From NCBI RefSeq assembly GCF_000024025.1, contig NC_013131.1, positions 4,774,001 to 4,838,000 of the forward strand: 64,000 nucleotides of DNA. Reading direction: 5' to 3'. Under the pieces are notes generated by a model. That model was not told the DNA's origin. It ran no database searches and saw nothing but the letters and a program-made list of their open reading frames with translations. Positions 19,312 through 28,483 of the stretch are shown here, one piece after another. Within the stretch, counting starts at the first letter, position 1. Each line of letters begins with the position of its first letter. Position numbers and translations under genes: made by a program. This DNA comes from Catenulispora acidiphila DSM 44928 (GTDB lineage Bacteria; Actinomycetota; Actinomycetes; Streptomycetales; Catenulisporaceae).

Positions 19312-19345
19312 GCGGGGTTCCACGCCGGTTGGTGTGGGACCCCGC
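19312..19345. terminator. stem-loop terminator between chitinase and ECF42 genes
   Basis: GCGGGGTTCCAC pairs with GTGTGGGACCCCGC across an 8-nt loop, allowing one wobble and a short bulge. It lies 37 nt after the chitinase stop and 12 nt before the end of the converging sigma-factor gene, so it can serve both. Confidence 0.7.
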
Positions 19346-19356
19346 TTGCGTTGGCG

Positions 19357-20589
19357 TTACGTACGCCCGGGATGCAACCGCTGCTGCAACAGCCGCCGCT
19401 CGGCGTCGGTCGGTGCCAGCTCCAACGCGGTTTCCAGGCTTGCCCTCGCTTCCGCGTCGCGTCCTACCTTGGCGAGCAGGTCGGCGCGGGCCGCGTGCAG
19501 GAGGTGGTAGCCGTCGAGGCGTCCGGAGGCGGTGAGGGTGTCGAGGTCGGGCAGGGCGGTCTCAGGGCCCTGTGCCATTGCTAGGGCGACGGTGCGGTTC
19601 AGGTCGACCAGGGGGCTTGGCGAGACGCGGCGGAGTTGGTCGTAGAGGCCGACGATTTGCGGCCAGTCGGTCTTCTCGACGGAGGCTGCGGTTGCGTGGC
19701 AGGCGGCGATGGCTGCCTGGATCTGGAAGGGTCCGGCTCGGCGGCGGCGTAGGGCGCTCTCCAAGATTGCCGTGGCTTCGTCGATGCGCTTGCGGTCCCA
19801 TAGGGAGCGGTCCTGGTGTTCCAGCGTGACCAGTTCGCCTTCGGCGTCCAGACGTGTCGCGAGGCGCGCCTCCTGCAGCAGCATCAGGGCCAGCAAGCCC
19901 TGTGCCTCGGGCTCGTCCGGCATCAGCGTGGCCAGGACTCGCGCCAGTCGGATCGCCTCCGTGCTCAGGCGCGCCTTGTGCTGCTGGTCGCTGTAGCTCT
20001 CGTTGTAGAGCAGATACAGCACGTGCAGGACTGCGGGCAGGCGATCGGGCAGCAGGTGGGCCGGCGGGACGCGGAACGGGATGACGGCGTGCGCCACCTT
20101 CTGCTTGGCGCGGAAGATGCGCTGGGCCATGGTGCGTTCGCTGACCAGGAAGGCGCGTGCGATGTCGGCGGTGCTCAAGCCCGCGAGTGAGCGCAAGGTC
20201 AGCGCTACTTGCGCGTCGAGGTTCAGTGCCGGGTGGCAGCAGGTGAACATGAGCTCCAGGCGCTCGTCCGGGATTTCGCTGTCGCGGGTGTAGGGCGGCG
20301 GCGCCTTGGCTTCCAGGGCTGCCCACTGGCGCAGCTTCGCCGCCTCGGTGGAGGCGCGCCGGAAGGTGTCGATGGCGCGGTTGCGGGCGGCGGTGGTCAG
20401 CCAGGCGAGCGGTTGGCGGGGGATGCCTTCGTCGGGCCAGCGGCGCAGGGCTTGGGTGAAGGCGTCTTGTGCGCACTCCTCGGCCAGGTTCCAGTCGCCG
20501 CCGGTGAAGCGGATCATGGTCGCCACGATCCGGCTCCAGCTGTCGGCGTAGAGGGCGGCGATGACTTCGCTCGCCGGTTCGTCGGTCAT
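19357..20589 (-). CDS. ECF42-type RNA polymerase sigma factor with C-terminal TPR-like extension
   Basis: This 410-residue protein has sigma region 2 (about 15-80, AEECAQDAFTQALRRWP) and region 4 (about 110-165, LRSLAGLSTADIARAFLVSERTMAQRIFRAKQK in outline), then a helical extension of about 230 residues typical of the ECF42 group. It directs RNA polymerase to target promoters. ECF42 factors lack a classical anti-sigma factor and are encoded with DGPF-domain proteins, as here, where the DGPF gene lies 52 nt upstream on the same strand. The extension is thought to control activity. The ATG at 20589 follows GGCGGAGG. Confidence 0.92.
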   Translation of the reverse strand: MTDEPASEVIAALYADSWSRIVATMIRFTGGDWNLAEECAQDAFTQALRRWPDEGIPRQPLAWLTTAARNRAIDTFRRASTEAAKLRQWAALEAKAPPPYTRDSEIPDERLELMFTCCHPALNLDAQVALTLRSLAGLSTADIARAFLVSERTMAQRIFRAKQKVAHAVIPFRVPPAHLLPDRLPAVLHVLYLLYNESYSDQQHKARLSTEAIRLARVLATLMPDEPEAQGLLALMLLQEARLATRLDAEGELVTLEHQDRSLWDRKRIDEATAILESALRRRRAGPFQIQAAIAACHATAASVEKTDWPQIVGLYDQLRRVSPSPLVDLNRTVALAMAQGPETALPDLDTLTASGRLDGYHLLHAARADLLAKVGRDAEARASLETALELAPTDAERRLLQQRLHPGRT

Positions 20590-20641
20590 CGCCGCCTCCG
20601 CCTGGTGTGGGTGCTCGCCTGCCGTCAGTCGGACAGCACCA

Positions 20642-20974
20642 TCAGTCGACCCAGAAGGGCCGCAGCTCGATGACGCCGTGCCAGGCCATCGGGTGGCGCG
20701 AGGCGACCTCGACGGCCTCGTCCAGATCGGCGCACTCCAGCACGTCGAAGCCGGCGATCAGGTCCTTGGTCTCGACGTAGGGACCGTCGGTGAGCAGGAC
20801 CTCGCCGTCGCGGACGCGCACGCAGGTGGCGTCGCTGCCGGGCCGCACCCGGTCGCCCATGAGCCGGATGCCCTGCTCGTCGTTGTCCTTGACCCACACG
20901 TCGATGTCGGGAGCGCCGGCGATCTCCTCCTCGGGCTTGTCGGGGTCCACGCACACCAGCATCAGGTACCTCAT
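20642..20974 (-). CDS. DGPF/YCII-domain protein paired with the ECF42 sigma factor
   Basis: This 110-residue single-domain protein starts MRYLMLVCVDPDKPEEEI and contains the family motif as TDGPYVETKDLIAGFDVLE. YCII-related DGPF proteins have a ferredoxin-like fold with conserved His/Asp pairs and unknown reaction. They are the usual partners and targets of ECF42 sigma factors, so this gene and the next form a two-gene unit. The ATG at 20974 has GGAG nearby. The 317 nt upstream, to the divergent VOC gene, hold short GC-rich repeats but no gene. Confidence 0.9.
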   Translation of the reverse strand: MRYLMLVCVDPDKPEEEIAGAPDIDVWVKDNDEQGIRLMGDRVRPGSDATCVRVRDGEVLLTDGPYVETKDLIAGFDVLECADLDEAVEVASRHPMAWHGVIELRPFWVD

Positions 20975-21108
20975 GTGTCTGCTCCGTTCACTGCTCGTCG
21001 GACGGCGGCTCGCGCCGTTGGCATCGGGATGACGAACGGGCACGCGGCATTACTACAGGCTGGCGGAAAAAATCTTCAGTCGCTACTCCGCGTGCACCCC
21101 TGGCACGC

Positions 21109-21152
21109 TCCGGGCGCACCGCGGGCACACCCCGGGCGCACCCCGGGCGCAC
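21109..21152. repeat. short tandem repeats, CCGGGCGCACC
   Basis: About four 11-12 bp units of CCGGGCGCACC and variants (TCCGGGCGCACC, GCGGGCACACC) follow one another in the intergenic region between the DGPF and VOC genes. No regulatory role can be assigned from sequence alone. Confidence 0.6.
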
Positions 21153-21291
21153 CTGGTCGGCACCCTGGCGGCCACGGGCCCGGGTCGGTGCCAGGGTTCG
21201 CCCCTGGGGTGAGGCGCCCGGGATGCGGGGATCGTTGGCGGCGGGTGCCGACCGGCATCGCGCGGGGTGCAGGAGCGGACGGAGCGGGACG

Positions 21292-21897
21292 ATGGTGGAC
21301 TTCAAGCTCGAGGTCGTGGTGCTGCCGGTGGCGGACGTGGACCGGGCCAAGGACTTCTACGCCGGGATCGGGTTCCGGGTGGACGTCGACTTCTCCGGGC
21401 CCGGCGGATTCCGGGTCGTGCACCTGACGCCGCCCGGGTCGACCGCCTCGCTGATCATCGGCAGCGGGGTGACCGACGCGGCGCCCGGGTCCGAGCGCGG
21501 CGTGCACCTGGTCGTGGACGACGTCGTCGCCGCCCGCGAGGAGCTGCTGGCGCACGGCGTCGAGGTCAGCGAGGTGTTCCACGACGCCGGCGGCGTCTTC
21601 CACCACGCCGGGACCCTCGACCGCCTCGCCGGACCGCACCCGGAGCGGCAGTCCTACGGCTCCTTCGCCTCCTTCACCGACCCGGACGGCAACACCTTCG
21701 TCCTGCAAGAGGTCACCACGCGCCGCCCCGGCCGGATCGGGCACGTCGTCTACCGCACGACCGCCGACCTGGAGCAGGCGCTGCGCGACGCCGAGGCGGC
21801 GCACGGCGAGTACGAGGGCGAGCTCGGCCACCGCGACGAGGAATGGCCGGCCTGGTACGCCGCGCACATGGCCCGGGCCGCCGGCCTCGGGGTCTGA
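21292..21897 (+). CDS. VOC-superfamily (glyoxalase/dioxygenase-like) protein
   Basis: This 201-residue protein has a VOC fold at about 1-140 (FKLEVVVLPVADVDRAKDFY is the characteristic first strand-helix, and DPDGNTFVLQEV the last strand). The C-terminal 60 residues (from TTRRPGRIGHVVY) add a short helical extension with HGEYEGELGHRDEEWP. VOC proteins bind a metal and act as lyases, dioxygenases or binding proteins for drugs and metabolites; the reaction cannot be named. The ATG at 21292 follows GGAGCGGG. It is 98 nt upstream of the large LAL regulator on the same strand. Confidence 0.85.
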   Translation: MVDFKLEVVVLPVADVDRAKDFYAGIGFRVDVDFSGPGGFRVVHLTPPGSTASLIIGSGVTDAAPGSERGVHLVVDDVVAAREELLAHGVEVSEVFHDAGGVFHHAGTLDRLAGPHPERQSYGSFASFTDPDGNTFVLQEVTTRRPGRIGHVVYRTTADLEQALRDAEAAHGEYEGELGHRDEEWPAWYAAHMARAAGLGV

Positions 21898-21995
21898 ACA
21901 CCGGAGTCTGAACGCTGAGTCCGTACGCCAAGGTCCGAACACCGAGGCCCGAGCGCCGGACACGCCACGACAAGCAAAGAAAGAACTGGGGAGGC

Positions 21996-24782
21996 ATGGA
22001 GTCCATCGGCATGGCGATGGTGGGTCGGGAAGCGGAGCAGGCCGAACTCGCGGCGTTCGTCAAAACCGCCGCGGGTCAGGCGCTGGTCCTGCGCGGGGAG
22101 ACCGGCGTGGGCAAGAGCTCGCTGCTGGGCCACGCCGCCGCGGTGGCCGAGCAGGAGGGCTACGCCGTCATCCGCGCCTCGGGCGTCGAGGCGGAGTCCG
22201 AGCTGCCCTACGCCGGGCTGCACCAGTTCCTGCACCCGCTGCTGGCCGACGTCGCCGACCTCGACGATGGCAGCCAAGAGGTCTTCGACGCCGTCTTCGG
22301 CCGCGCCGACAGCGACCCGCCGTCGGTCATGACCCTGGGCATCGCCGTCCTGAGCCTGCTGTCCCTGGCCGCCGCGCGCAAGCCGCTGCTCCTGGTCCTG
22401 GACGACGGGCAATGGCTCGACGACTCCAGCGCCGACATCTGCGGCTTCGTCGGCCGCCGCCTGGCCGGCAGCCCGGTGAAGCTGCTGGTCGGCGTCCGCA
22501 CCGACATCGCCTCGCGCTTCGACACCGCCGCGCTGCCCGAACTCCCGATCGCCGCCCTGAACGACCAGGACGCCGCGGCCCTGCTGACGCAGCGCTTTCC
22601 GACGCTGGGCAAACAGATTCGGCGCCTGGTGTTGACCCAAGCCCAAGGAAACCCGCTGGCGTTGCTGGAGCTGCCGGCACACCTCGGCGGCGCGGCGATC
22701 CAAGGCGAGCCGGCGCTGGAAAGCCTCGTCGGCGACCTCGGCATGCCGCTGCCCCGGCGGCTGCAACGCCTCTACGGCAGCCGCATCGCAGCCCTGAGCG
22801 ATGCCATGCGCGCCGAGCTGCTGATGGGAGCCCTCGACGGCGCCGGCGCCGGAGCCCGGCTCAGCCGCGGCGAGGCCGGAAGCGGACCCGGCGCGCGCTA
22901 CCGCATGCGCGACGCCGACGAAGCAGTAGCCGCCGGACTGCTGGAGATCGAACCGGCCACCGGCGACTTCGCCTTCCGTCATCCGCTGGTGCGCTCGGCG
23001 GTGGTGCAGATGGCGACCCCCAACCAGCGCCGTGCAGCTCATCGCGCCCTGGCCCAGATCCACCGCGAGCACCTGGAACGCCGCGCGACCCACCTCGCCG
23101 CCGCGACCGTCGACCCCGACGAGGAGGTCGCCGACATCCTGGAGGCGGCGGCCGAGTCGGCGACCAAGCGCGGCGGCGCCCTGGCCGCGGTGGCGTGGCT
23201 GACCCGCGCCGCCGAACTCAGCGTGGAGCACACCAGCCGCTCCCGGCGGCTGGCTGACGCCGCGTTCGTCGCCGGGCACGCCGCGCGCCTCGGTCAGGCG
23301 CACCGCCTCGTGCAGTACGGACTCGCGCCGGGTTCGACCGACTCGGCGGCGTCGGTACTGGCCTCGGCGTATCAGGCGCTGTATCAGGACGGCGACGTCC
23401 TCTCCACGCACCGCCAGGTCGCCCTGGCGATCCAGAAGCTGCGTGACACCGGTCCCACCGAAGCCGACGAAGTCCTGACCCGGCTGGTCAACCTCCTGCT
23501 GGCGATCAGCCAGTACGCCGGGGACCGCGCAGCCTGGGAACGTACGCAGGCGCTCCTAGCCGATCTGGGAGACCTGATCACCGAACGCTCACGCCTGTAC
23601 GGCGACACCTGGAGCGACGTGATCCGGCACGGCGCCGGCAGCGCCGAGGTGATCGAACAGGCTGCTGCGAAGGTGGCGGGTCAGGAACCGTGGGAGGTCA
23701 CGCGCCTGGCGGTCGCGGCATATCACCTTGACATCCTCAGCCGCTTCCGTCCGCACCTGCGTGGCATCGTGGACCGCGAGTTGGAGACCGGCGCTGTCGC
23801 CAGCGGCATGGTCATGCTCCACCTGATCATGCTGGACCAGATGGCGGTCGGCGAGTGGGACGGCGCGCAGGACACCGGACGGCGCGTGCTGGCGCTGGCC
23901 GTCGAGCACGGTCACGAGCTGTTCGCCACGCAGAGCCGCGCCTACCTCGCCCAGCTCGCCGCGCTGCGCGGACAGCTGGGACCGGCGCGCGACTTGCAGG
24001 CCGAAGTGGACGCTTGGGCCCGCCCGCGCGGACTCGGCTTCCTGACTCAGCTCGCTGACTCCGCCGGCGCGACGGCTGCGCTGAGCGCAGGCGACTACGA
24101 GACCGCCTACCTATACGCCATCGGCATCACGCCGCCGGGGGAGTTCCGCCCCTATGCGTATCAGGCTTCGCGGACGCTGCTGGACTTGGTCGAAGCCGCC
24201 CGCCACACCGGGCGCACTGAGCAGGCGCGGCAGCATGCCCTGGCCGCACGCGACGCCGACCTGCCGAAGATCTCCCCGCGTCTGGCGCTGCTGACCTACG
24301 GCGCGCTGGCGATGACCGCCGACGGCGAACACGAGGCGGCGGAGATGTTCGCACTGGCCGAAGCACATCCCGACGCGGCCCGGTTCCCGTTCGAGCTGGC
24401 GCGCATCAGGCTGGCGCACGGGATCCGGGTACGGCACGTCGAGGGTCGTGCGGCGGCGCGGCGATATCTGGTCCCGGCGGCGGAGGCTTTCGAGCGGTTG
24501 GGCGCTGCGGGCTGGACCGAGCGTGCGCGCGCTGAGCTGCGCGCGACCGGCGCCGTGCCGCGCGCCTCGATGCTGAATCTGGCGTCGCTGACCTGGCAGG
24601 AACGCCGGATCGCGGATCTGGCGGCCAGCGGGCTGACGAACAAAGAGATCGGCAAGCGGATGCACTTGTCGCCGCGCACCGTCAGCTCCCACCTGTATCG
24701 GATCTTTCCGAAGCTGGGGATCACGACGCGCGCCGCGTTGCGGGACGCGTTGAGCCGGACGGAGGAAGGTCCGCAGAGTTGA
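21996..24782 (+). CDS. LAL-family LuxR regulator with AAA/STAND ATPase domain (1)
   Basis: This 928-residue regulator has an N-terminal P-loop (GETGVGKSSLL, about 34-44), Walker B-like LLLVLDDGQWLDD, a long helical repeat region (about 350-850), and a C-terminal LuxR helix-turn-helix (LTWQERRIADLAASGLTNKE region, last 65 residues). LAL proteins use ATP and a ligand, often a sugar, or protein contacts to activate nearby operons or secondary-metabolite clusters. The start at 21996 is behind GGGGAGG. It follows the VOC gene and faces a converging hydrolase gene. Its targets are not evident. Confidence 0.93.
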   Translation: MESIGMAMVGREAEQAELAAFVKTAAGQALVLRGETGVGKSSLLGHAAAVAEQEGYAVIRASGVEAESELPYAGLHQFLHPLLADVADLDDGSQEVFDAVFGRADSDPPSVMTLGIAVLSLLSLAAARKPLLLVLDDGQWLDDSSADICGFVGRRLAGSPVKLLVGVRTDIASRFDTAALPELPIAALNDQDAAALLTQRFPTLGKQIRRLVLTQAQGNPLALLELPAHLGGAAIQGEPALESLVGDLGMPLPRRLQRLYGSRIAALSDAMRAELLMGALDGAGAGARLSRGEAGSGPGARYRMRDADEAVAAGLLEIEPATGDFAFRHPLVRSAVVQMATPNQRRAAHRALAQIHREHLERRATHLAAATVDPDEEVADILEAAAESATKRGGALAAVAWLTRAAELSVEHTSRSRRLADAAFVAGHAARLGQAHRLVQYGLAPGSTDSAASVLASAYQALYQDGDVLSTHRQVALAIQKLRDTGPTEADEVLTRLVNLLLAISQYAGDRAAWERTQALLADLGDLITERSRLYGDTWSDVIRHGAGSAEVIEQAAAKVAGQEPWEVTRLAVAAYHLDILSRFRPHLRGIVDRELETGAVASGMVMLHLIMLDQMAVGEWDGAQDTGRRVLALAVEHGHELFATQSRAYLAQLAALRGQLGPARDLQAEVDAWARPRGLGFLTQLADSAGATAALSAGDYETAYLYAIGITPPGEFRPYAYQASRTLLDLVEAARHTGRTEQARQHALAARDADLPKISPRLALLTYGALAMTADGEHEAAEMFALAEAHPDAARFPFELARIRLAHGIRVRHVEGRAAARRYLVPAAEAFERLGAAGWTERARAELRATGAVPRASMLNLASLTWQERRIADLAASGLTNKEIGKRMHLSPRTVSSHLYRIFPKLGITTRAALRDALSRTEEGPQS

Positions 24783-24826
24783 TGCGCACGGAGCTGAAGT
24801 CCGCGGACCCGCCGGTGTCCGCGGGC

Positions 24827-25588
24827 TCAGCCCTGCTCGGCCGGGCTCGTGATCCCGTTGGCCGCCAGCCACGCCAGCACGTAGTCGGCGACGGCGGGCC
24901 AGCCGCTGTCGAAGACCAGCGAGTGCCCTCTGTCAGCGAACTGCTTCAGGTCGGTGACGGCCGTGGAGTCGCCGTAGAGCTTGTAGGTGGCGCGCGTGAC
25001 GGCGTCGGCGACCATGCGGTCTTCCTGGCCGGAGATGAGCAGCAGCGGTCCCCGCGTCGCCGCGTCGACGACAACGCCCTCGCCGGCCGCCACGTCGCCG
25101 CCGCTGCGCATGGTGTCGTCCAGCCCGAGGTCGACAAGCAGCCGGCGCGGAGCCGGGACGACGTAGCGGGCATACAGCTGCGCGGCCTCTTCCTCACCGA
25201 CCGCGTTCGCGATTGTGTGGCGGAACAAGGGTTGCAGGAGCTGTGTGTAGTCCTCGGACTGCGTCCCGGCCTTGTCGCTGGACGGTGGTGCCAGCGGCAG
25301 CGGCAGCGGCAGCGGCGCGATCGCGACCGCGGCTCGTCCCAACCCCGCGTCCAGAAGCTGCCGGGCGATGAGCCCTCCGACCGAGTGCCCGATAAGCACC
25401 GGCGGCCGGTCCTGCGAGCGGACCGCCTTCTCGTAGTGCGCGGTGAGCTCCTCCAGACCGAACACGCCAGATGGTTCCGCGGGGACGTGCACGTCGTAGC
25501 CGTGCGCGGCGAACCGTTCCGTCCAGCCCTCCCAGGACGACATGTCCACCCCCACACCGTGGATGAGGACTACGGGGATTCGATTCAC
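24827..25588 (-). CDS. alpha/beta hydrolase
   Basis: This 253-residue cytosolic hydrolase has the oxyanion motif HGVGVDMSSWEGW and the nucleophile elbow GHSVGG (Ser near 69). A C-terminal GHSLVFDSGW supplies the catalytic His, and LISGQEDRMV the acid strand. A proline/leucine run (APLPLPLPLA) interrupts the cap region. It is likely an esterase or lipase-like enzyme with unknown substrate. It converges on the LAL gene with a 44-nt gap. Confidence 0.9.
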   Translation of the reverse strand: MNRIPVVLIHGVGVDMSSWEGWTERFAAHGYDVHVPAEPSGVFGLEELTAHYEKAVRSQDRPPVLIGHSVGGLIARQLLDAGLGRAAVAIAPLPLPLPLAPPSSDKAGTQSEDYTQLLQPLFRHTIANAVGEEEAAQLYARYVVPAPRRLLVDLGLDDTMRSGGDVAAGEGVVVDAATRGPLLLISGQEDRMVADAVTRATYKLYGDSTAVTDLKQFADRGHSLVFDSGWPAVADYVLAWLAANGITSPAEQG

Positions 25589-25799
25589 GGCCCGACCTTC
25601 CGATTGCGCACGACGACCGCCGGGGCTGCGGCAGCTCGTTCAGCGTCCATCACCGGTGGCCGGACGGGAAAGAGTCGGATGACTGAATGTGGCAGTCGAA
25701 CGCGAGGTCAGCGTGTCTGGACGTCATGTGACTGATGTGCCCGGCGAGGATGGCGCCGCAGGGTTGGGGCGACGGCAGGACATCCAGGAAGGACTAGAT

Positions 25800-26894
25800 A
25801 TGATCAACAGGCGGACGTTCACCAAGGCGGTCGGGCTGGGCGTGGGAGCCACGGCGGTGACGGCTGTGTCGACCGGTACCGCATCCGCGGCCCTGGCGAG
25901 CGCGTCCAGCGGGTCCAGCGGATCCAAGGGTCCCGGCGGGACCGGCGGCAAGGCTCCGGTGATCCCGACCATCGCTCCGGGCACGCACACCACCTTCTCG
26001 GACCTGAAGCAGGTCCGCGCCGGCGTCCTGGACATCGGCTACGCCGAGACCGGCCCGAAGCACGGTCCGGTGGCGATCCTGCTGCACGGCTGGCCCTACG
26101 ACATCCACAGCTTCGTGGACGTCGCGCCGCTGCTGGCCGACGCCGGCTACCGGGTGATCGTGCCGTATCTGCGCGGCCACGGCTCCACCACGTTCCTGTC
26201 CCCGGCGACCGCGCGCAACGCGCAGCAGTCGGCGATCGCCCTGGACATCATCGCGATGATGGACTCGCTGCACATCCGCAAGGCGGTCGTGGCCGGGTTC
26301 GACTGGGGCTCGCGCACCGCGGACATCATGGCCGCGCTGTGGCCCGAGCGTGTCAAGGCCCTGGTATCCACCAGCGGCTACCTGATCACCAACGTGGCGG
26401 CGCAGAAGAACCCGCTGCCGCCCAAGGCCGAGCAGATCTGGTGGTACCAGTACTACTTCGCCACCGACCGCGGACAGACCGCGATGCAGACCCCCGCCGA
26501 CCGCAACGCCCTGTGCCGCCTGGTCTGGGACGACGTCTCGCCGACCTGGGCCTTCGACGACGCCACCTTCAACCGCACCGCGGCGGCCTTCGACAACCCC
26601 GACTACGCCGCCATCGTGATCCACAACTACCGCTGGCGCCTGGGCCTGGCCGACGGCGAGCGCCGCTACGACCGCTACGAGCAGTTGCTGGCGGCCAAGC
26701 CCACCATCGCGGTGCCGACCATCACCATCGACCCGGCGCTGGACCCGTTCATCGCCTCCACCGACGGCACGGGCTACCGGAACTTCTTCACCGGTCCCTA
26801 CGACCACCGCGTCTTCACCGCCATCGGCCACGACGCACCCCAGGAAGCCCCCACGGCGTTCGCCCAGGCAGTGGTCGACGCCGACCACATGTGA
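25800..26894 (+). CDS. exported alpha/beta hydrolase, epoxide hydrolase-like, with Tat signal
   Basis: This 364-residue protein opens with a twin-arginine signal (NRRTFTKAVGLGVGATAV, cleavage near AASA around residue 31), so it should be exported folded. After a Gly/Ser-rich linker comes an alpha/beta hydrolase domain with LLHGWPYDIHSF (oxyanion loop) and GFDWGSRTAD, where Asp in the GxDxG elbow replaces the usual Ser, as in epoxide hydrolases and haloalkane dehalogenases. The C-terminal IGHDAPQEAP gives the catalytic His. The ATG at 25800 follows AGGAAGGAC. The 13-nt gap to the next small gene implies one transcript. Confidence 0.9.
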   Translation: MINRRTFTKAVGLGVGATAVTAVSTGTASAALASASSGSSGSKGPGGTGGKAPVIPTIAPGTHTTFSDLKQVRAGVLDIGYAETGPKHGPVAILLHGWPYDIHSFVDVAPLLADAGYRVIVPYLRGHGSTTFLSPATARNAQQSAIALDIIAMMDSLHIRKAVVAGFDWGSRTADIMAALWPERVKALVSTSGYLITNVAAQKNPLPPKAEQIWWYQYYFATDRGQTAMQTPADRNALCRLVWDDVSPTWAFDDATFNRTAAAFDNPDYAAIVIHNYRWRLGLADGERRYDRYEQLLAAKPTIAVPTITIDPALDPFIASTDGTGYRNFFTGPYDHRVFTAIGHDAPQEAPTAFAQAVVDADHM

Positions 26895-26907
26895 GCAAGG
26901 AGCGGAA

Positions 26908-27180
26908 GTGAGTGATCCCAGCGTGCACGAGGTGTCCGGCGTCTCGACCCTGCGCCGGCACGACCATCACGACCATCACGGCCACCACCACGGCAACGAT
27001 CACGACCGCGACGCCGCCGACGCGCGCACGGCCCGCTTCGGCGCGCTGCCGGACCGCGTCGCGTTCGAGGACATGGTCCAGGAGCAGCCGGCTCTGCCCG
27101 CGAACCAGGCGGTGGACTCCTACGACGCCGACGGTCTGAACGCCAGGTTCTCGTGCCTGGCGGTGGACCTGGGGCTGTGA
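26908..27180 (+). CDS. small His-rich protein, unknown function
   Basis: This 90-residue protein starts at a GTG with a good AAGGAGCGGA ribosome site, 13 nt after the hydrolase stop. Residues about 18-35 are almost all His, Asp and Asn (HDHHDHHGHHHGNDHDRD), a likely metal-binding tract. The rest (ALPDRVAFEDMVQEQPAL...) is acidic and may form one helix. There is no signal peptide. I do not recognise a family. The context suggests co-expression with the exported hydrolase, perhaps for metal handling, but that is only inference. A strong terminator follows. Confidence 0.7.
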   Translation: MSDPSVHEVSGVSTLRRHDHHDHHGHHHGNDHDRDAADARTARFGALPDRVAFEDMVQEQPALPANQAVDSYDADGLNARFSCLAVDLGL

Positions 27181-27204
27181 GCGACCTCCCGACGCTCGAG
27201 TGAC

Positions 27205-27242
27205 GCGTGCCGCGGCCGGTTCCAGGGCCGGCTGCGGCACGC
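27205..27242 (+). terminator. strong stem-loop terminator after the His-rich gene
   Basis: Fifteen-nt arms (GCGTGCCGCGGCCGG and CCGGCTGCGGCACGC) pair with a single G-T wobble around an 8-nt loop. The stem begins 24 nt after the stop of the His-rich gene. It ends 18 nt before the TetR start at 27261, which argues against an earlier TetR start inside the hairpin. Confidence 0.85.
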
Positions 27243-27260
27243 CGCTGTCATAGTGGAGAC

Positions 27261-27866
27261 ATGGTGAAACGCACGTACACCTCGCCTGTCAGGGCCGCGG
27301 GGGCCCGGGAGACCCACGCCGCGATCCTGAGAGCCGCGGAGAGCCTGTTCGTGGAGCGGGGTTACGTGCAGACCACGGTCGCCGGCATCGCCGAGCGCGC
27401 CGGCGTCGCCTTGAACACCGTCTACACCAGCGTCGGCGGCAAGCCGGCGATCGTGGAGGCGCTGGCGGTCGAGGGCACGGAGGACGAGGGGATCCAGGCC
27501 TCGTTGGCCGCCGTCCACGTCGCGACCGAACCCAGGGAAGTCCTGCGGCTGACGGCCGAGAGCACGGGCGCCATCACGCGCCGGCACGAAGCGATCCTGA
27601 CCGTGTTGTTCGACAACGCGACCGCCGATCCGGCGGTCGCCGCCGCGGCCGAGCAGGCGATCAAGCGCTACCGCGAGCACCTGAGCGTCATCGCCGAGCA
27701 TCTGGTGGGCCTCGGCGCGGTGCACACCGACGAGGTCAGGACCGAGCAGGTTCTATGGTTCTTCTTCGGGCAGACGGCCTGGAAGACGGTCCGCGGATTC
27801 GGCTGGAGCTGGACCGAAGGCGCCGAGTGGCTGACGGCGCAAGCCGCATCGGCTCTGCTGCCTTAA
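27261..27866 (+). CDS. TetR-family regulator (1)
   Basis: This 201-residue protein has the TetR N-terminal DNA-binding domain (about 17-62): AILRAAESLFVERGYVQTTV and then IAERAGVALNTVYTSVGGK as recognition region. The remaining helices form a variable ligand pocket (about 70-200). The start at ATG 27261 has GTGGAGA upstream. It converges on a second TetR gene with a 22-nt gap; the two are not closely similar by eye. Ligand and targets are unknown, with the hydrolase/His-rich operon a candidate. Confidence 0.92.
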   Translation: MVKRTYTSPVRAAGARETHAAILRAAESLFVERGYVQTTVAGIAERAGVALNTVYTSVGGKPAIVEALAVEGTEDEGIQASLAAVHVATEPREVLRLTAESTGAITRRHEAILTVLFDNATADPAVAAAAEQAIKRYREHLSVIAEHLVGLGAVHTDEVRTEQVLWFFFGQTAWKTVRGFGWSWTEGAEWLTAQAASALLP

Positions 27867-27888
27867 GCCTGCGCCGCGGCCGAAGACA

Positions 27889-28467
27889 TCAGCCTTCTGC
27901 TTCCGCGACTCCCACCAGCGCGGCCACCACCGCCCGCACGACCTCGCGCCGCTCCTCACGATCGGTGACCTGCACCAGCGCCATCACGTCCGGACTGGTG
28001 AACTCCCAGAACGCGGCCACGTGCAGGATCAAGGCGAACAGCACGTCGGCGTCGAAGCCGCCCCGGATGACGCCGCCGCGCAACGCCCGCTCGATGAGCG
28101 CGATCCGTCCGGCGGCATCGTTCCCGGCCGCCGCGTCCGGCGGCAGGTCGTCGTGCTCCAGGCGCCGCCAGGTGTTCAGCCGCGACAGCTCCGGATGATC
28201 GACATAGGCGTCGCACAGCAAGGCGGCGGCGCCGGGCAGGTCCTCGACGTCCAGCGGCAGCCCTTCGACGGTCTGCCGGACGGCGTCCTCCCACACCGCG
28301 TCGAACAGCCCGGCCTTGCTCTTGAAGTAGTGGTAGATCTGCGCCTTGTTGGCCTGCGCGGCCTCGGCGATGCGGTCGACCCGGGCTCCGGTGAGCCCGC
28401 GCGCGGCGAATTCCGCACGTCCCGCGGCGATCAGGCGCTGCCTGGTGGCTTCGGCGTCGCGCTGCAT
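27889..28467 (-). CDS. TetR-family regulator (2)
   Basis: This 192-residue protein has an N-terminal helix-turn-helix (about 8-55): TRQRLIAAGRAEFAARGLTG followed by IAEAAQANKAQIYHYFKSK, the classic TetR recognition pattern. The C-terminal domain is of the kind often annotated TetR_C for AcrR-like repressors. An AACC-N4-GGTT operator-like element overlaps its presumed promoter, suggesting autoregulation. Its ligand is unknown. Confidence 0.93.
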   Translation of the reverse strand: MQRDAEATRQRLIAAGRAEFAARGLTGARVDRIAEAAQANKAQIYHYFKSKAGLFDAVWEDAVRQTVEGLPLDVEDLPGAAALLCDAYVDHPELSRLNTWRRLEHDDLPPDAAAGNDAAGRIALIERALRGGVIRGGFDADVLFALILHVAAFWEFTSPDVMALVQVTDREERREVVRAVVAALVGVAEAEG

Positions 28468-28483
28468 GAGTGCCCTCTTGTTC

